Shown: positions 8,531 through 16,776 of the stretch, in pieces
How positions within the stretch are numbered: the first letter of the stretch is position 1
How the letters are laid out: every line of letters begins with the position of its first letter
Origin: JBJXHB01 sp046160725
GTDB taxonomy: Bacteria > Pseudomonadota > Gammaproteobacteria > Burkholderiales > Burkholderiaceae_C
Assembly: GCA_046160725.1 (NCBI GenBank)
Contig: JBJXHB010000143.1
Coordinates: forward strand, 1-37,647
Reading direction: 5' to 3'
DNA: 37,647 nt
Program-made: the position numbers and the translations under genes
Notes under the pieces: generated by a model
Told to the model about the DNA's origin: nothing
What the model saw: only the letters and a program-made list of their open reading frames with translations
Databases searched by the model: none

Positions 8531-9338
8531 GACACCTGCCCCAGGTCCTCGGCCAGCGGACGGGCCGGGTAGTGGAAGCGCACGGGCCCGTCGGGCTCGC
8601 CGCGTATGAACTGACGCACCTCGGGGTGGTCGGAGGCCATCAGCTCCTGCGGACGGCCATGCGCCACGACTCGGCCGGACGACGAAAGCAGGTACACGTC
8701 ATCAGCAATGGCAAAGCACTCCTTGACATCGTGCGACACCACCAGCGAGGTGGCACCGGTGGTGTCGTTGAGCTTGCGGATCAGATTGGCGGCCACGCCC
8801 ATGGAGATCGGGTCCAGGCCGGAAAAGGCTCGTCGTACATGATGAGCTCCGGGTCGAGCGCGATGGCCCGGGCCAGCGCGATACGGCGCGCCATGCCGCC
8901 CGACACCTCAGCGATGCGCAGACCGGCCGCACCCCGCAGCCCGACGGCATTGAGCTTCATCAGCACGATGTCGCGGATCATGTCCGGCGGCAGGTCGGAG
9001 TGCTCGCGCAGCGGGAAAGCCACGTTCTCGAACACGGTCAGGTCGGTGAACAACGCACCGAACTGAAACAGCATGCCCATGCGACGGCGCAGGCTGAACA
9101 ACCCCGCCCGGTCCCGGGTGTTGATCTCGGTTCCGTCGAACACGATGCGTCCCGCATTGGCGCGATGGACGCCACCGATCAGGCGCAGCAGGGTGGTCTT
9201 GCCGCAACCGGACCCGCCCATGATGGCCGTGACCTTGCCGCGCATGAAGCGCAGGCTCACGTCGTTCAGGATTGTGCGGCTCGCGTCGTAGCCGAACGTG
9301 ACGTGGTCGATCTCGACAAACGGGGCAGTGGAATCCAA
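8527..9338 (-). pseudogene. mlaF: Lipid ABC transporter ATPase MlaF, frameshifted after Walker B
   Basis: Cytosolic ATPase of the Mla complex. The first frame carries Walker A (GGSGCGKTT), the Q-loop region FQFGALFTDLTVFENVAFPL, a signature VSGGMARRIALARA and Walker B ELIMYDEP, then leaves frame at 8823-8826 and stops at 8781. A second frame resumes as MGVAANLIRKLNDTTGATSLVVSHDVKE and holds the H-loop, ending at 8527. Adding one base to the AAAA run (a T on the coding strand) gives EPFSGLDPISMG, the expected D-loop, so one base is missing. The TTG at 9338 is proposed as start because it sits just before the conserved FVEIDHVTFGYD; it lacks a good ribosome binding site, and an in-frame ATG at 9428 is the alternative. 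First gene of mlaFEDACB. Confidence 0.88.
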
Positions 9339-9428
9339 GGGGGGACAGGCAGATCGGTCAATTCTTTTCGCACCCGGAAGGTGCCTGGATGCCGCTGCGT
9401 CAAGACAGGATGCGCGAGATTGTGGCAT

Positions 9429-9453
9429 GCACCCCCGGGCTAACCCGGGGTGC
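9429..9453 (-). terminator. Hairpin between gltD and mlaF, possible terminator
   Basis: A near-perfect stem (GCACCCC(C)GGG against CCCGGGGTGC with one bulged base and a CTAA loop) lies 60 bases after the gltD stop and about 90 bases before the proposed mlaF start. No T-tract follows on the minus strand, so intrinsic termination is uncertain. It may separate the gltBD and mla transcripts. Confidence 0.4.
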
Positions 9454-9512
9454 GGGGACATCCGACCTGCAAAGATGTGTTGCGCCGGCGCCTCGGTCCG
9501 GTGCCGGCCCGG

Positions 9513-10991
9513 TCAGCGCGGCAGCGTGCTGCGGCCCATCAGGCTCTCGTCAACGGCCCTGGCGGCCTGGCGCCCTTCGCGGATGGCCCACACCACCAGG
9601 CTTTGGCCGCGCCGCATGTCGCCAGCGGCGAACACACGGTCCACATTCGTGCGGTAGGCGCCCGCGGCGTCGGTACCGGCGCGCGCATTGCCGCGGCCGT
9701 CGCGCTCGACGCCGAAGGCCTCCAGCACCGATGCCACCGGCCCGGTGAAGCCCATGGCCAGCAACACCAGGTCCGCCTTCCAGTCGCGCTCGGTGCCGGC
9801 GACCTCGACCATCCTGCCGCCACTCCATTGCACCTCGACCGTCCGCAGGCCGGCCACCCGGTGCTTGTCCTTGCCGGTGCCGGGCAGGCAGGCCTTGGTG
9901 GCGATGGCGAACTCGCGCCCGCAGCCCTCCTCATGGCTGGAGCTGGTGCGCAGCTTGACCGGCCAGTATGGCCAGACCAGCGGCTTGTCCTCGGCCTGAG
10001 GCGGCATCGGCATCAGCTCGAACTGGGTCACGCTGGCCGCACCGTGGCGGTTGCTGGTGCCGACGCAGTCGCTGCCGGTATCGCCGCCGCCGATCACGAT
10101 CACATGCTTGCCGTCGGCACGAAGCTGGCCCTTGACCTTGTCGCCGGCCACCACCTTGTTTTGCTGCGGCAAAAACTCCATCGCGAAGTGCACGCCATCG
10201 AGTTCGCGCCCGGGCACGGGCAGGTCGCGGCTGATCTCGGCGCCCCCTGTCAGCAGCACCGCGTCAAACTGGGCCAGCAGCTGGTCCGCGGGAATGGTGT
10301 CCTGCGCGTCGTTGGTGACGCGGTTGTCCGCAGGCATTGCGCCGACCAGCACGCCGTTGCGAAACACCACGCCCTCGGCCGACATCTGTTCGACCCGGCG
10401 GTCGATATGGCTCTTCTCCATCTTGAAGTCCGGGATGCCGTATCGCAGCAGCCCGCCGAGACGGCTGTTCTTCTCGAAAACCGTGACGGCGTGCCCGGCA
10501 CGCGCCAACTGCTGTGCGGCGGCCAGCCCTGCCGGGCCGCTGCCGACCACGGCCACCATCTTGCCTGTGCGACGCGCCGGCGGCTGCGGCTGCACCCAGC
10601 CCTCGGCCCAGGCGCGGTCGATGATCGCGTGCTCGATCGACTTGATGCCGACGGCGTCGTCGTTGAAGTTCAGCGTGCAGGCCGCCTCGCACGGCGCCGG
10701 ACACACACGGCCGGTGAACTCCGGGAAGTTGTTGGTCTGGTGCAGCACGTCGATGGCGGCACGCCAGTCGCCACGGAACACCAGGTCGTTGAAGTCCGGG
10801 ATGATGTTGTTGACCGGGCAACCGCTGTTGCAGAACGGCGTGCCGCAGTCCATGCAGCGCGCGCCTTGCTTGCGCGACTGCTCCTCGGTCAGGCCGATGA
10901 CGAACTCGCGCCAGTGGCGGACCCGCTCGACGACCGGCGCGTAGCCCTCGTCGATGCGGGCGTGCTCCATGAATCCCGTGACCTTGCCCAT
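9513..10991 (-). CDS. gltD: Glutamate synthase (NADPH) small subunit
   Basis: FAD-containing, 492-residue subunit that passes electrons from NADPH to the large subunit for glutamate formation from glutamine and 2-oxoglutarate. The N-terminal cysteine clusters for Fe-S centres are CMDCGTPFCNSGCPVNN and CPAPCEAAC. These are followed by the FAD-binding GSGPAGLAAAQQLARAGHAVTVFE, the second nucleotide site VIVIGGGDTGSDCVGT, and a C-terminal AAGDMRRGQSLVVWAI. The frame is open further upstream, but the ATG at 10991 (MGKVTGF) matches the family start and has AAGG about 8 bases before it. It follows gltB by 54 bases. Confidence 0.97.
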   Translation of the reverse strand: MGKVTGFMEHARIDEGYAPVVERVRHWREFVIGLTEEQSRKQGARCMDCGTPFCNSGCPVNNIIPDFNDLVFRGDWRAAIDVLHQTNNFPEFTGRVCPAPCEAACTLNFNDDAVGIKSIEHAIIDRAWAEGWVQPQPPARRTGKMVAVVGSGPAGLAAAQQLARAGHAVTVFEKNSRLGGLLRYGIPDFKMEKSHIDRRVEQMSAEGVVFRNGVLVGAMPADNRVTNDAQDTIPADQLLAQFDAVLLTGGAEISRDLPVPGRELDGVHFAMEFLPQQNKVVAGDKVKGQLRADGKHVIVIGGGDTGSDCVGTSNRHGAASVTQFELMPMPPQAEDKPLVWPYWPVKLRTSSSHEEGCGREFAIATKACLPGTGKDKHRVAGLRTVEVQWSGGRMVEVAGTERDWKADLVLLAMGFTGPVASVLEAFGVERDGRGNARAGTDAAGAYRTNVDRVFAAGDMRRGQSLVVWAIREGRQAARAVDESLMGRSTLPR

Positions 10992-11045
10992 GATGCTGCC
11001 TTCGATCAATCCGTTGTGATGTTCCGTCGCGCGCCTGCGTGGCAA

Positions 11046-14000
11046 CTAGGACCCGACAACCGCTGCGGCCTCGGCTTGCGACGCCTGACGCGCGGCATCG
11101 GCCGCCGCGCGTGCGGCCCGCTCGCCGAGCGCGCGTCGATACTCCAGCGGCATCACCTTGACGAAACGGCCGCGCGACACCACCCAGTTGTCCAGGATCT
11201 CCCGCGCGCGCAGTGACCCGGTCCAACGGTGGTGGTCCTCGATCAGCTTCTTCAACAGCAGCTCATCGGCGGTCTCGCGGTGCCAGGCCGCGCTGGCCCC
11301 GGATTGCTCCTCGGCCGCCACCACCTTCTCCAGGGCCACCATGGCGGTGTTGCAGCGGCGGGCAAACTGACCGTCGTCGTCGTAGACATAGGCCACGCCG
11401 CCGCTCATGCCAGCGGCAAAGTTGCGGCCGGTCCGACCGAGTACCGCCACGGTGCCGCCCGTCATGTACTCGCAGCCGTGGTCGCCGGTGCCCTCGACGA
11501 CCGCGCTGGCACCCGACAGGCGTACGGCAAAGCGCTCGCCGGCAACCCCGCGGAAGAAGGCCTCGCCGCTGGTGGCGCCATACAGCGCCACATTGCCGAC
11601 CACGATGTTGCGCGTGGCATCGCCGCGGAAGTCGATGCTGGGTCGGATGGCGATGCGCCCGCCGGACAGGCCCTTGCCGGTGTAGTCGTTGGCATCGCCG
11701 ATGAGGTACATCGTGATGCCCTTGGCCAGGAAGGCGCCGAAGCTCTGCCCACCGGCACCTTCCATCTGCATGAAGATGGTGTGGTCCGGCAGGCCCTCCG
11801 GTCGGCGACGGATCAGCTCACCGGACAGCATCGCACCAACCGAACGGTTGACGTTGCGGGTGTCCTCCATGAACTGCACGCGCTCGCCGCGCTCCAGTGC
11901 CGGCAGGCACCGCTCGATCAGCTTGTTGTCCAGCGCGCGGTCCAGGCCGTGGTCCTGCGTCTCGCACTGGAAGCGCGCCACCCCGGCTGGCACCTGAGGC
12001 AGGTGGAAGACGCGGCTGAAGTCCAGCCCGCGCGCCTTCCAGTGGGCAATGCCAGGGCGCATGTCCAGCAGGTCGGCACGGCCGATCAGGTCCTGCATGC
12101 TGCGGATGCCCAGCTGCGCCATCAGCAGCCGGGCCTCCTCGGCCACGAAGAAGAAGTAGTTGATGACATGCTCGGGCTTGCCGGCAAACCGCTGCCGCAG
12201 CACCGGGTCCTGCGTCGCCACACCGACCGGGCAGGTGTTCAGGTGGCACTTGCGCATCATCAGGCAGCCTTCGGCCACCAGCGGTGCCGTCGCGAAGCCG
12301 AATTCGTCGGCTCCGAGCAAGGCGCCGATGATCACGTCCCGGCCCGTCTTGAGCTGACCGTCCACCTGAACCCGTATACGGCTGCGCAGGCGGTTGAGCA
12401 CCAGGGTCTGCTGGGTCTCGGCCAGGCCCAGCTCCCAGGGCGTGCCGGCATGCTTGATTGACGACCAAGGGCTGGCGCCGGTGCCGCCGTCATGGCCCGA
12501 GATCGTGACATGGTCGGCCTTGCACTTGGCCACACCGGCCGCCACGGTACCGACGCCGACCTCGCTGACCAGCTTGACGCTGATCGAAGCCCGCGGGTTC
12601 GCATTCTTGAGGTCGTGGATCAGCTGCGCCAGGTCCTCGATGGAATAGATGTCGTGGTGGGGCGGCGGACTGATCAGCCCCACGCCCGGCACCGAATAGC
12701 GCAGGAAGCCGATGTACTCGCTGACCTTGCCACCGGGCAGCTGGCCGCCCTCGCCGGGCTTGGCCCCTTGCGCCATCTTGATCTGGATCTGATCGGCGCT
12801 GACCAGGTACTCGGTGGTCACACCGAAGCGGCCCGACGCGACCTGCTTGATCTTGCTGCGCAGGCTGTCGCCGGCCTGCAGCACGGTGTCGGCCGCGATC
12901 ACCTTGCTGCCGATCACGTCCGACACCTTGGTGCCTGCCGTGATGGCGATGCCCTTGAGCTCGTTGCGGTAACGCGCCGGGTCTTCCCCGCCCTCGCCGG
13001 TGTTGCTCTTGCCGCCGATGCGGTTCATCGCAATGGCCAGCGTGGTGTGGGCCTCGGTCGAGATCGAGCCCAGACTCATGGCACCGGTGACAAAGCGCTT
13101 GACGATCTCGGTGGCAGGCTCGACCTGTTCGACCGGAATGGCCCGCGCCGGGTCGAGCCGGAATTCGAACAAGCCCCGCAGCGTGAGGTGGCGCCGGCTC
13201 TGGTCGTTGATGAGCTGCGCATACTCCTTGTAGGTGTCAAATCGCCCTGCCCGTACGCTGTGCTGCAGCTTGGCAATGGCGTCCGGTGTCCACAGGTGCT
13301 CCTCGCCGCGCACGCGCCAGGCGTACTCGCCACCGGTGTCCAGCATCGACGCCAGCGTCGGGTCGTCGCCGAACGCGGCCTCGTGCAGCCGCAGGGCCTC
13401 GTCGGCCACCTCGAACACACCGATGCCCTCGACCTGCGTGGCCGTGCCGCGAAAGTACTTGTCGATGAAGTCCCGCTTCAGGCCGATGGCCTCGAAGATC
13501 TGCGCTCCGCAGTACGACATGTAGGTAGAGATGCCCATCTTGGACATCACCTTGGACAACCCCTTGCCGATGGCCTTGATGTAGTTGGCCATTGCCTTGT
13601 CGGCGGACAGGTTGCCCTGCATGGCGACCTGCAGCTCGCCGATGGTCTCCAGCGCCAGGTACGGGTGCACCGCTTCGGCACCGTAGCCGGCCAGCACGGC
13701 GAAATGGTGGACCTCGCGCGCCGACGCCGTCTCGACCACCAGGCCCACGGTGGTCCGCAGGCCCTCGCGCACCAGATGGTGGTGAACGGCGGACAGGGCC
13801 AGCAGGGCCGGGATCGCGACCTGGTCGCGATCCATCCGGCGGTCGGTGATGATGATGATGTTGTGCCCACCGTTCAGCGCATCGACGCACTCGGCGGCCA
13901 GTGACGCGAGTTTGGCCTCGATGCCCTCGCGGCCCCAGGCGACCGGGTAGCAGATGTCCAGCTCATAGCTGCGGAACTTGCCACCCGTGTACTGCGCGAT

Positions 14001-15809
14001 GGTGCGCAGCCGCGCCATGTCGTCGAAGTCCAGAATGGGCTGCTGCACCTCCAGCCGCATCGGCGGGTTGACGGCATTGATGTCCAGCAGGTTGGGGCGC
14101 GGACCGATGAAGCTGTTGAGGCTCATCACGATGGCCTCGCGGATCGGGTCGATCGGCGGGTTGGTGACCTGGGCGAACAGCTGCTTGAAATAGTGGAACA
14201 AGGGCTTGCTGCGGTCCGACAGCACGGCCAACGGCGAGTCGTTGCCCATCGAGCCGATGGCCTCCTCGCCGTTCTCGGCCATGGGCGCCATCAGGAACTT
14301 GAGGTCCTCCTGCGTGTAGCCAAAGGCCTGCTGGCGGTCGAGCAAGGTCTCCCGGCAGTCCTCGGGCAGGCCGGTGCCATTGATCGAGTCCAGACGGATA
14401 CGCACGTTCTCGATCCACTGCCGGTACGGGCGCGCACTGGCGAACTGGTTCTTCAGCTCCTCGTCGTCGACGATACGGCCCTGTTCGATGTCGATCAGGA
14501 ACATGCGCCCGGGCTGCAGGCGCCACTTGCGGGTGATCCGGCTCTCAGGGATCGGCAGGACACCCGACTCGGAAGCCATGACCACGATGTCGTCGTCGGT
14601 CACGATGTAACGCGCCGGGCGCAGGCCGTTGCGGTCCAGCGTGGCCCCGATCTGCTTGCCGTCGGTGAAGACCATGGCGGCGGGGCCGTCCCAGGGCTCC
14701 ATCATCGCGGCGTTGTACTCGTAGAAGGCGCGGCGGCGCGCATCCATCAGCTCGTGGTTCTCCCACGCCTCCGGGATCATCATCATGGCGGCATGCGCCA
14801 GCGGATAACCCGCCATGACCAGCAGTTCGAGCGCGTTGTCGAAGATCGCGGTATCGCTCTGTCCCTCGAAGCTGATCGGATACAGCTTCTTCAGGTCGTC
14901 GCCGAGTACCGGGGACTTCATCACGCCCTCGCGGGCGCGCATCCAGTTGAAGTTGCCCTTGACCGTGTTGATCTCGCCGTTGTGGGCCACCAGCCGGTAT
15001 GGGTGCGCGAGCGGCCACTCCGGGAAGGTATTGGTCGAGAAGCGTTGGTGCACCAGGGCCATGGCGGACGTGACGCGGGGGTCCGCGAGGTCACGGTAGT
15101 ACTGGCCCACCTGGTCGGCCAGCAGCAGCCCCTTGTAGATGACTGTGCGGCAGCTCATGCTGGGCACGTAGTACTCGCGGCTGTGGGTGAGCTTGAGCCG
15201 CTGAATGGCGGCCGAGGCCGTCTTGCGGATGACATAGAGCTTTCGCTCCAGTGCGTCCGGCACGATGATGTCCGGCCCGCGGCCAATGAAGATCTGCCGG
15301 ATCACCGGCTCCTTCGCGCGGACCGCCGGGCTCATCGGCATGTCGCGGTCGACCGGCACGTCGCGCCAGCCCAGCAGCAACTGTCCCTCTGCCTTGACCG
15401 CACGGGCCAGTTCCTGCTCGCATGCCAGGCGCGAAGCGTGCTCCTTGGGCAGGAAGATCATGCCGACGCCATATTCGCCGGGCGGCGGCAGCAGGACGCC
15501 CAGGGTCGCCATCTCGGCGCGGTAGAACTCGTCCGGCAACTGGATCAGGATGCCGGCGCCATCGCCCATCAGCTTGTCGGCGCCAACGGCACCACGGTGG
15601 TCCAGGTTCTCGAGAATCTTCAGGCCCTGGCGCACGATGTCGTGGCTGCGCTGGCCCTTGATGTGTGCAACGAATCCGACCCCACAGGCGTCATGTTCTC
15701 GACCTGGGTCGTACAAGCCATGGTCCACCAGGGACTGAACCTCGGCGGCGGTTGGGGTCGCGACTTGGGACTCGTCAGTGGCGGGGCTGGTGACGCGATG
15801 CTCGGCCAT
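11046..15809 (-). CDS. gltB: Glutamate synthase (NADPH) large subunit
   Basis: A 1587-residue cytosolic enzyme that hydrolyses glutamine and transfers the ammonia to 2-oxoglutarate. The class II glutaminase domain begins after a propeptide of about 41 residues: the catalytic cysteine is Cys42 (EHDACGVGF), so maturation by propeptide removal is expected. Then come the central domain, the FMN-binding synthase domain (GAMSLGSISTEAHTTLAIAMN, GEGGEDPARY) and the cysteine cluster CHLNTCPVGVATQ of the [3Fe-4S] centre. The C-terminal GXGXG beta-helix domain carries GGTVAVLGRTGRNFAAGMSGG. A GGAG site lies 7 bases before the ATG. Full length and uninterrupted; operon with gltD. Confidence 0.98.
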   Translation of the reverse strand: MAEHRVTSPATDESQVATPTAAEVQSLVDHGLYDPGREHDACGVGFVAHIKGQRSHDIVRQGLKILENLDHRGAVGADKLMGDGAGILIQLPDEFYRAEMATLGVLLPPPGEYGVGMIFLPKEHASRLACEQELARAVKAEGQLLLGWRDVPVDRDMPMSPAVRAKEPVIRQIFIGRGPDIIVPDALERKLYVIRKTASAAIQRLKLTHSREYYVPSMSCRTVIYKGLLLADQVGQYYRDLADPRVTSAMALVHQRFSTNTFPEWPLAHPYRLVAHNGEINTVKGNFNWMRAREGVMKSPVLGDDLKKLYPISFEGQSDTAIFDNALELLVMAGYPLAHAAMMMIPEAWENHELMDARRRAFYEYNAAMMEPWDGPAAMVFTDGKQIGATLDRNGLRPARYIVTDDDIVVMASESGVLPIPESRITRKWRLQPGRMFLIDIEQGRIVDDEELKNQFASARPYRQWIENVRIRLDSINGTGLPEDCRETLLDRQQAFGYTQEDLKFLMAPMAENGEEAIGSMGNDSPLAVLSDRSKPLFHYFKQLFAQVTNPPIDPIREAIVMSLNSFIGPRPNLLDINAVNPPMRLEVQQPILDFDDMARLRTIAQYTGGKFRSYELDICYPVAWGREGIEAKLASLAAECVDALNGGHNIIIITDRRMDRDQVAIPALLALSAVHHHLVREGLRTTVGLVVETASAREVHHFAVLAGYGAEAVHPYLALETIGELQVAMQGNLSADKAMANYIKAIGKGLSKVMSKMGISTYMSYCGAQIFEAIGLKRDFIDKYFRGTATQVEGIGVFEVADEALRLHEAAFGDDPTLASMLDTGGEYAWRVRGEEHLWTPDAIAKLQHSVRAGRFDTYKEYAQLINDQSRRHLTLRGLFEFRLDPARAIPVEQVEPATEIVKRFVTGAMSLGSISTEAHTTLAIAMNRIGGKSNTGEGGEDPARYRNELKGIAITAGTKVSDVIGSKVIAADTVLQAGDSLRSKIKQVASGRFGVTTEYLVSADQIQIKMAQGAKPGEGGQLPGGKVSEYIGFLRYSVPGVGLISPPPHHDIYSIEDLAQLIHDLKNANPRASISVKLVSEVGVGTVAAGVAKCKADHVTISGHDGGTGASPWSSIKHAGTPWELGLAETQQTLVLNRLRSRIRVQVDGQLKTGRDVIIGALLGADEFGFATAPLVAEGCLMMRKCHLNTCPVGVATQDPVLRQRFAGKPEHVINYFFFVAEEARLLMAQLGIRSMQDLIGRADLLDMRPGIAHWKARGLDFSRVFHLPQVPAGVARFQCETQDHGLDRALDNKLIERCLPALERGERVQFMEDTRNVNRSVGAMLSGELIRRRPEGLPDHTIFMQMEGAGGQSFGAFLAKGITMYLIGDANDYTGKGLSGGRIAIRPSIDFRGDATRNIVVGNVALYGATSGEAFFRGVAGERFAVRLSGASAVVEGTGDHGCEYMTGGTVAVLGRTGRNFAAGMSGGVAYVYDDDGQFARRCNTAMVALEKVVAAEEQSGASAAWHRETADELLLKKLIEDHHRWTGSLRAREILDNWVVSRGRFVKVMPLEYRRALGERAARAAADAARQASQAEAAAVVGS

Positions 15810-15842
15810 GGGCGGCTCCAGGCAGTTTCGGAAACGGGCGCG

Positions 15843-15871
15843 AGGTTACTGCAGCGCAGCATTCCAATCAA
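15843..15871 (-). promoter_or_regulatory. Candidate promoter of gltBD
   Basis: On the minus strand, TTGATT (15866-15871), a 17-base spacer and TAACCT (15843-15848) lie about 35 bases before the gltB ATG. The -10 keeps only the TA...T core positions, so the call is weak. It sits directly downstream of the AATGGGG repeat modules. Confidence 0.3.
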
Positions 15872-15872
15872 T

Positions 15873-15956
15873 TCTTAATAATGGGGTCAGATCATATTTA
15901 ATTGCAGCGTCTGGTGTCGGCATGAATAAATGGGGACATAGCATTTGAGTGTCGGC
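15873..15956. repeat. Two tandem AATGGGG/GTGTCGGC modules between the RAYT-like gene and gltB
   Basis: Two related elements lie head to tail on the plus strand. The first has AATGGGGTCAGATCAT near 15880-15894 and ends with GTGTCGGC at 15914-15921. The second has AAATGGGGACATAGCATTT at 15928-15946 and ends with GTGTCGGC at 15949-15956. Each core is an imperfect palindrome opened by (A)AATG and closed by CAT(A)TTT. The block is AT-rich in a GC-rich neighbourhood. From memory, similar AATGGGG(T/A)CA motifs occur beside transposase-17 (RAYT) genes in many proteobacteria; I could not check this. Confidence 0.55.
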
Positions 15957-16000
15957 CTGTTGAGGCGTCGACCAATGGCCGCCCACGCCTTACTCACCGA

Positions 16001-16071
16001 GGCTGGCTGCCAGCCCGCTGGATGGGCCGGCAACCGGCCGCCAGGCCGTCCGCTGAACCCTGCGTTCAGCG
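16001..16071. repeat. Three consecutive small hairpins downstream of the RAYT-like gene
   Basis: Three perfect inverted repeats follow one another: GGCTGG/CCAGCC with a 3-base loop (16001-16015), GGCCGG/CCGGCC with a 3-base loop (16025-16039), and CGCTGAAC/GTTCAGCG with a 5-base loop (16051-16071). The last one contains the stop codon of the RAYT-like gene. They could form a REP-like cluster of the kind RAYT enzymes act on, or serve as a terminator; none has a T-tract. Confidence 0.5.
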
Positions 16072-16746
16072 CAGCCGCGGCCGCCCGCGTGGCCGCGCCA
16101 CCAGAGGTCGATCTGCCCGCCGGGCGCAGTCCTCGATGAAGCCGGCATCTCCAACCGGCCGACCGGCGCGCAGCGCGCGGCCGAGCACCGCCCGCCACGA
16201 TGCGCCGGGCTCACCTCGGGCAACCGCCTCGGCATAGGCCTGCTCACGCTCGAAGGGTGTATTGCCCAGCGCCCAGTAGGCTGGCAATGGTGTCAGCCAG
16301 GTCTCCCGCCGTCGGCCCAGATGATGGCCAAGGCTGGTCCACAGCTGACCGGTTGTGTCCTCGGCGGCCGTTGCCGGACATTCCACGGCCAGCATCGCGA
16401 AAAGCGCATCCTGCCCAGGCGCCACCACCGCCGACCGGAAACGGCCTGCAAACAGGGTGCCGTGTCGTCCGTGACGACGATTGTGGTCACCGACATATCG
16501 ACGGCCGAAGCCCTGCACAGAGCGGGACAGGGCCTGGGACCCTGCAGGCGTGCACAGCCAGCGTAGGCCATCGGCTGCCAGGCCGTAGCCATGCACCGGC
16601 ACCTCGGCGTCGGCAGTCGAGCGGCGCAGAGCGTCCAGCGCAAGACCACGGTCGACATCATCAGCACACCAGGGACTCGACGGAAGGGCCAGCAGCTCCA
16701 CGACATGGGCGGCCCCCGGAAGGGCCAGGCGCGGTGATCGGGCCAT
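16066..16746 (-). CDS. RAYT-family (Y1_Tnp, REP-associated) transposase-like protein without catalytic residues
   Basis: A 226-residue protein that aligns along its length with REP-associated tyrosine transposases of the group ending in GRPR. It opens MARSPRLALPGAAHVV. The conserved middle is ALSRSVQGFGRRYVGDHNRRHGRHGTLFAGRFRS (residues 72-105, written here as the counterpart of SLSR..QSLGRRYV and TGTLWEGR). The C-terminal part has WALGNTPFERE and ends in RPRGRPRLR. The HUH motif expected in LM(P/T)NHVHLL is replaced by LAADGLRWL (Gly60 and Arg62 for the two histidines), and the catalytic Tyr of YIELNP is replaced near Ala120 (LAVECP). The frame is uninterrupted and GAGGA precedes the ATG. 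It lies 30 bases after dgt on the same strand. Transposition activity is unlikely; a domesticated DNA-binding role is inference. Confidence 0.75.
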   Translation of the reverse strand: MARSPRLALPGAAHVVELLALPSSPWCADDVDRGLALDALRRSTADAEVPVHGYGLAADGLRWLCTPAGSQALSRSVQGFGRRYVGDHNRRHGRHGTLFAGRFRSAVVAPGQDALFAMLAVECPATAAEDTTGQLWTSLGHHLGRRRETWLTPLPAYWALGNTPFEREQAYAEAVARGEPGASWRAVLGRALRAGRPVGDAGFIEDCARRADRPLVARPRGRPRLR

Positions 16747-16776
16747 GGCGATCCTCAGCGTTTGCGGCCGGGCTGC

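Noticed and set aside
7741..9338. Programmed ribosomal frameshifting in mlaE and mlaF
   Set aside because: The two sites need opposite corrections (one base too many, one too few), no slippery heptamer or downstream structure is evident, and homologues are not known to use it. Indels are simpler.
9339..9428. Sigma-70 promoter for mlaFEDACB at TTGACG (minus strand)
   Set aside because: The -35 hexamer is good, but no acceptable -10 sequence lies 16-18 bases downstream.
9450..15878. Long plus-strand frames opposite gltD and gltB
   Set aside because: Antisense shadows of the glutamate synthase genes, with no recognisable domains and no ribosome binding sites.
16066..16746. Active IS200/IS605-type insertion sequence
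   Set aside because: Both HUH histidines and the catalytic tyrosine are replaced, and no matching element ends or target duplication were seen.
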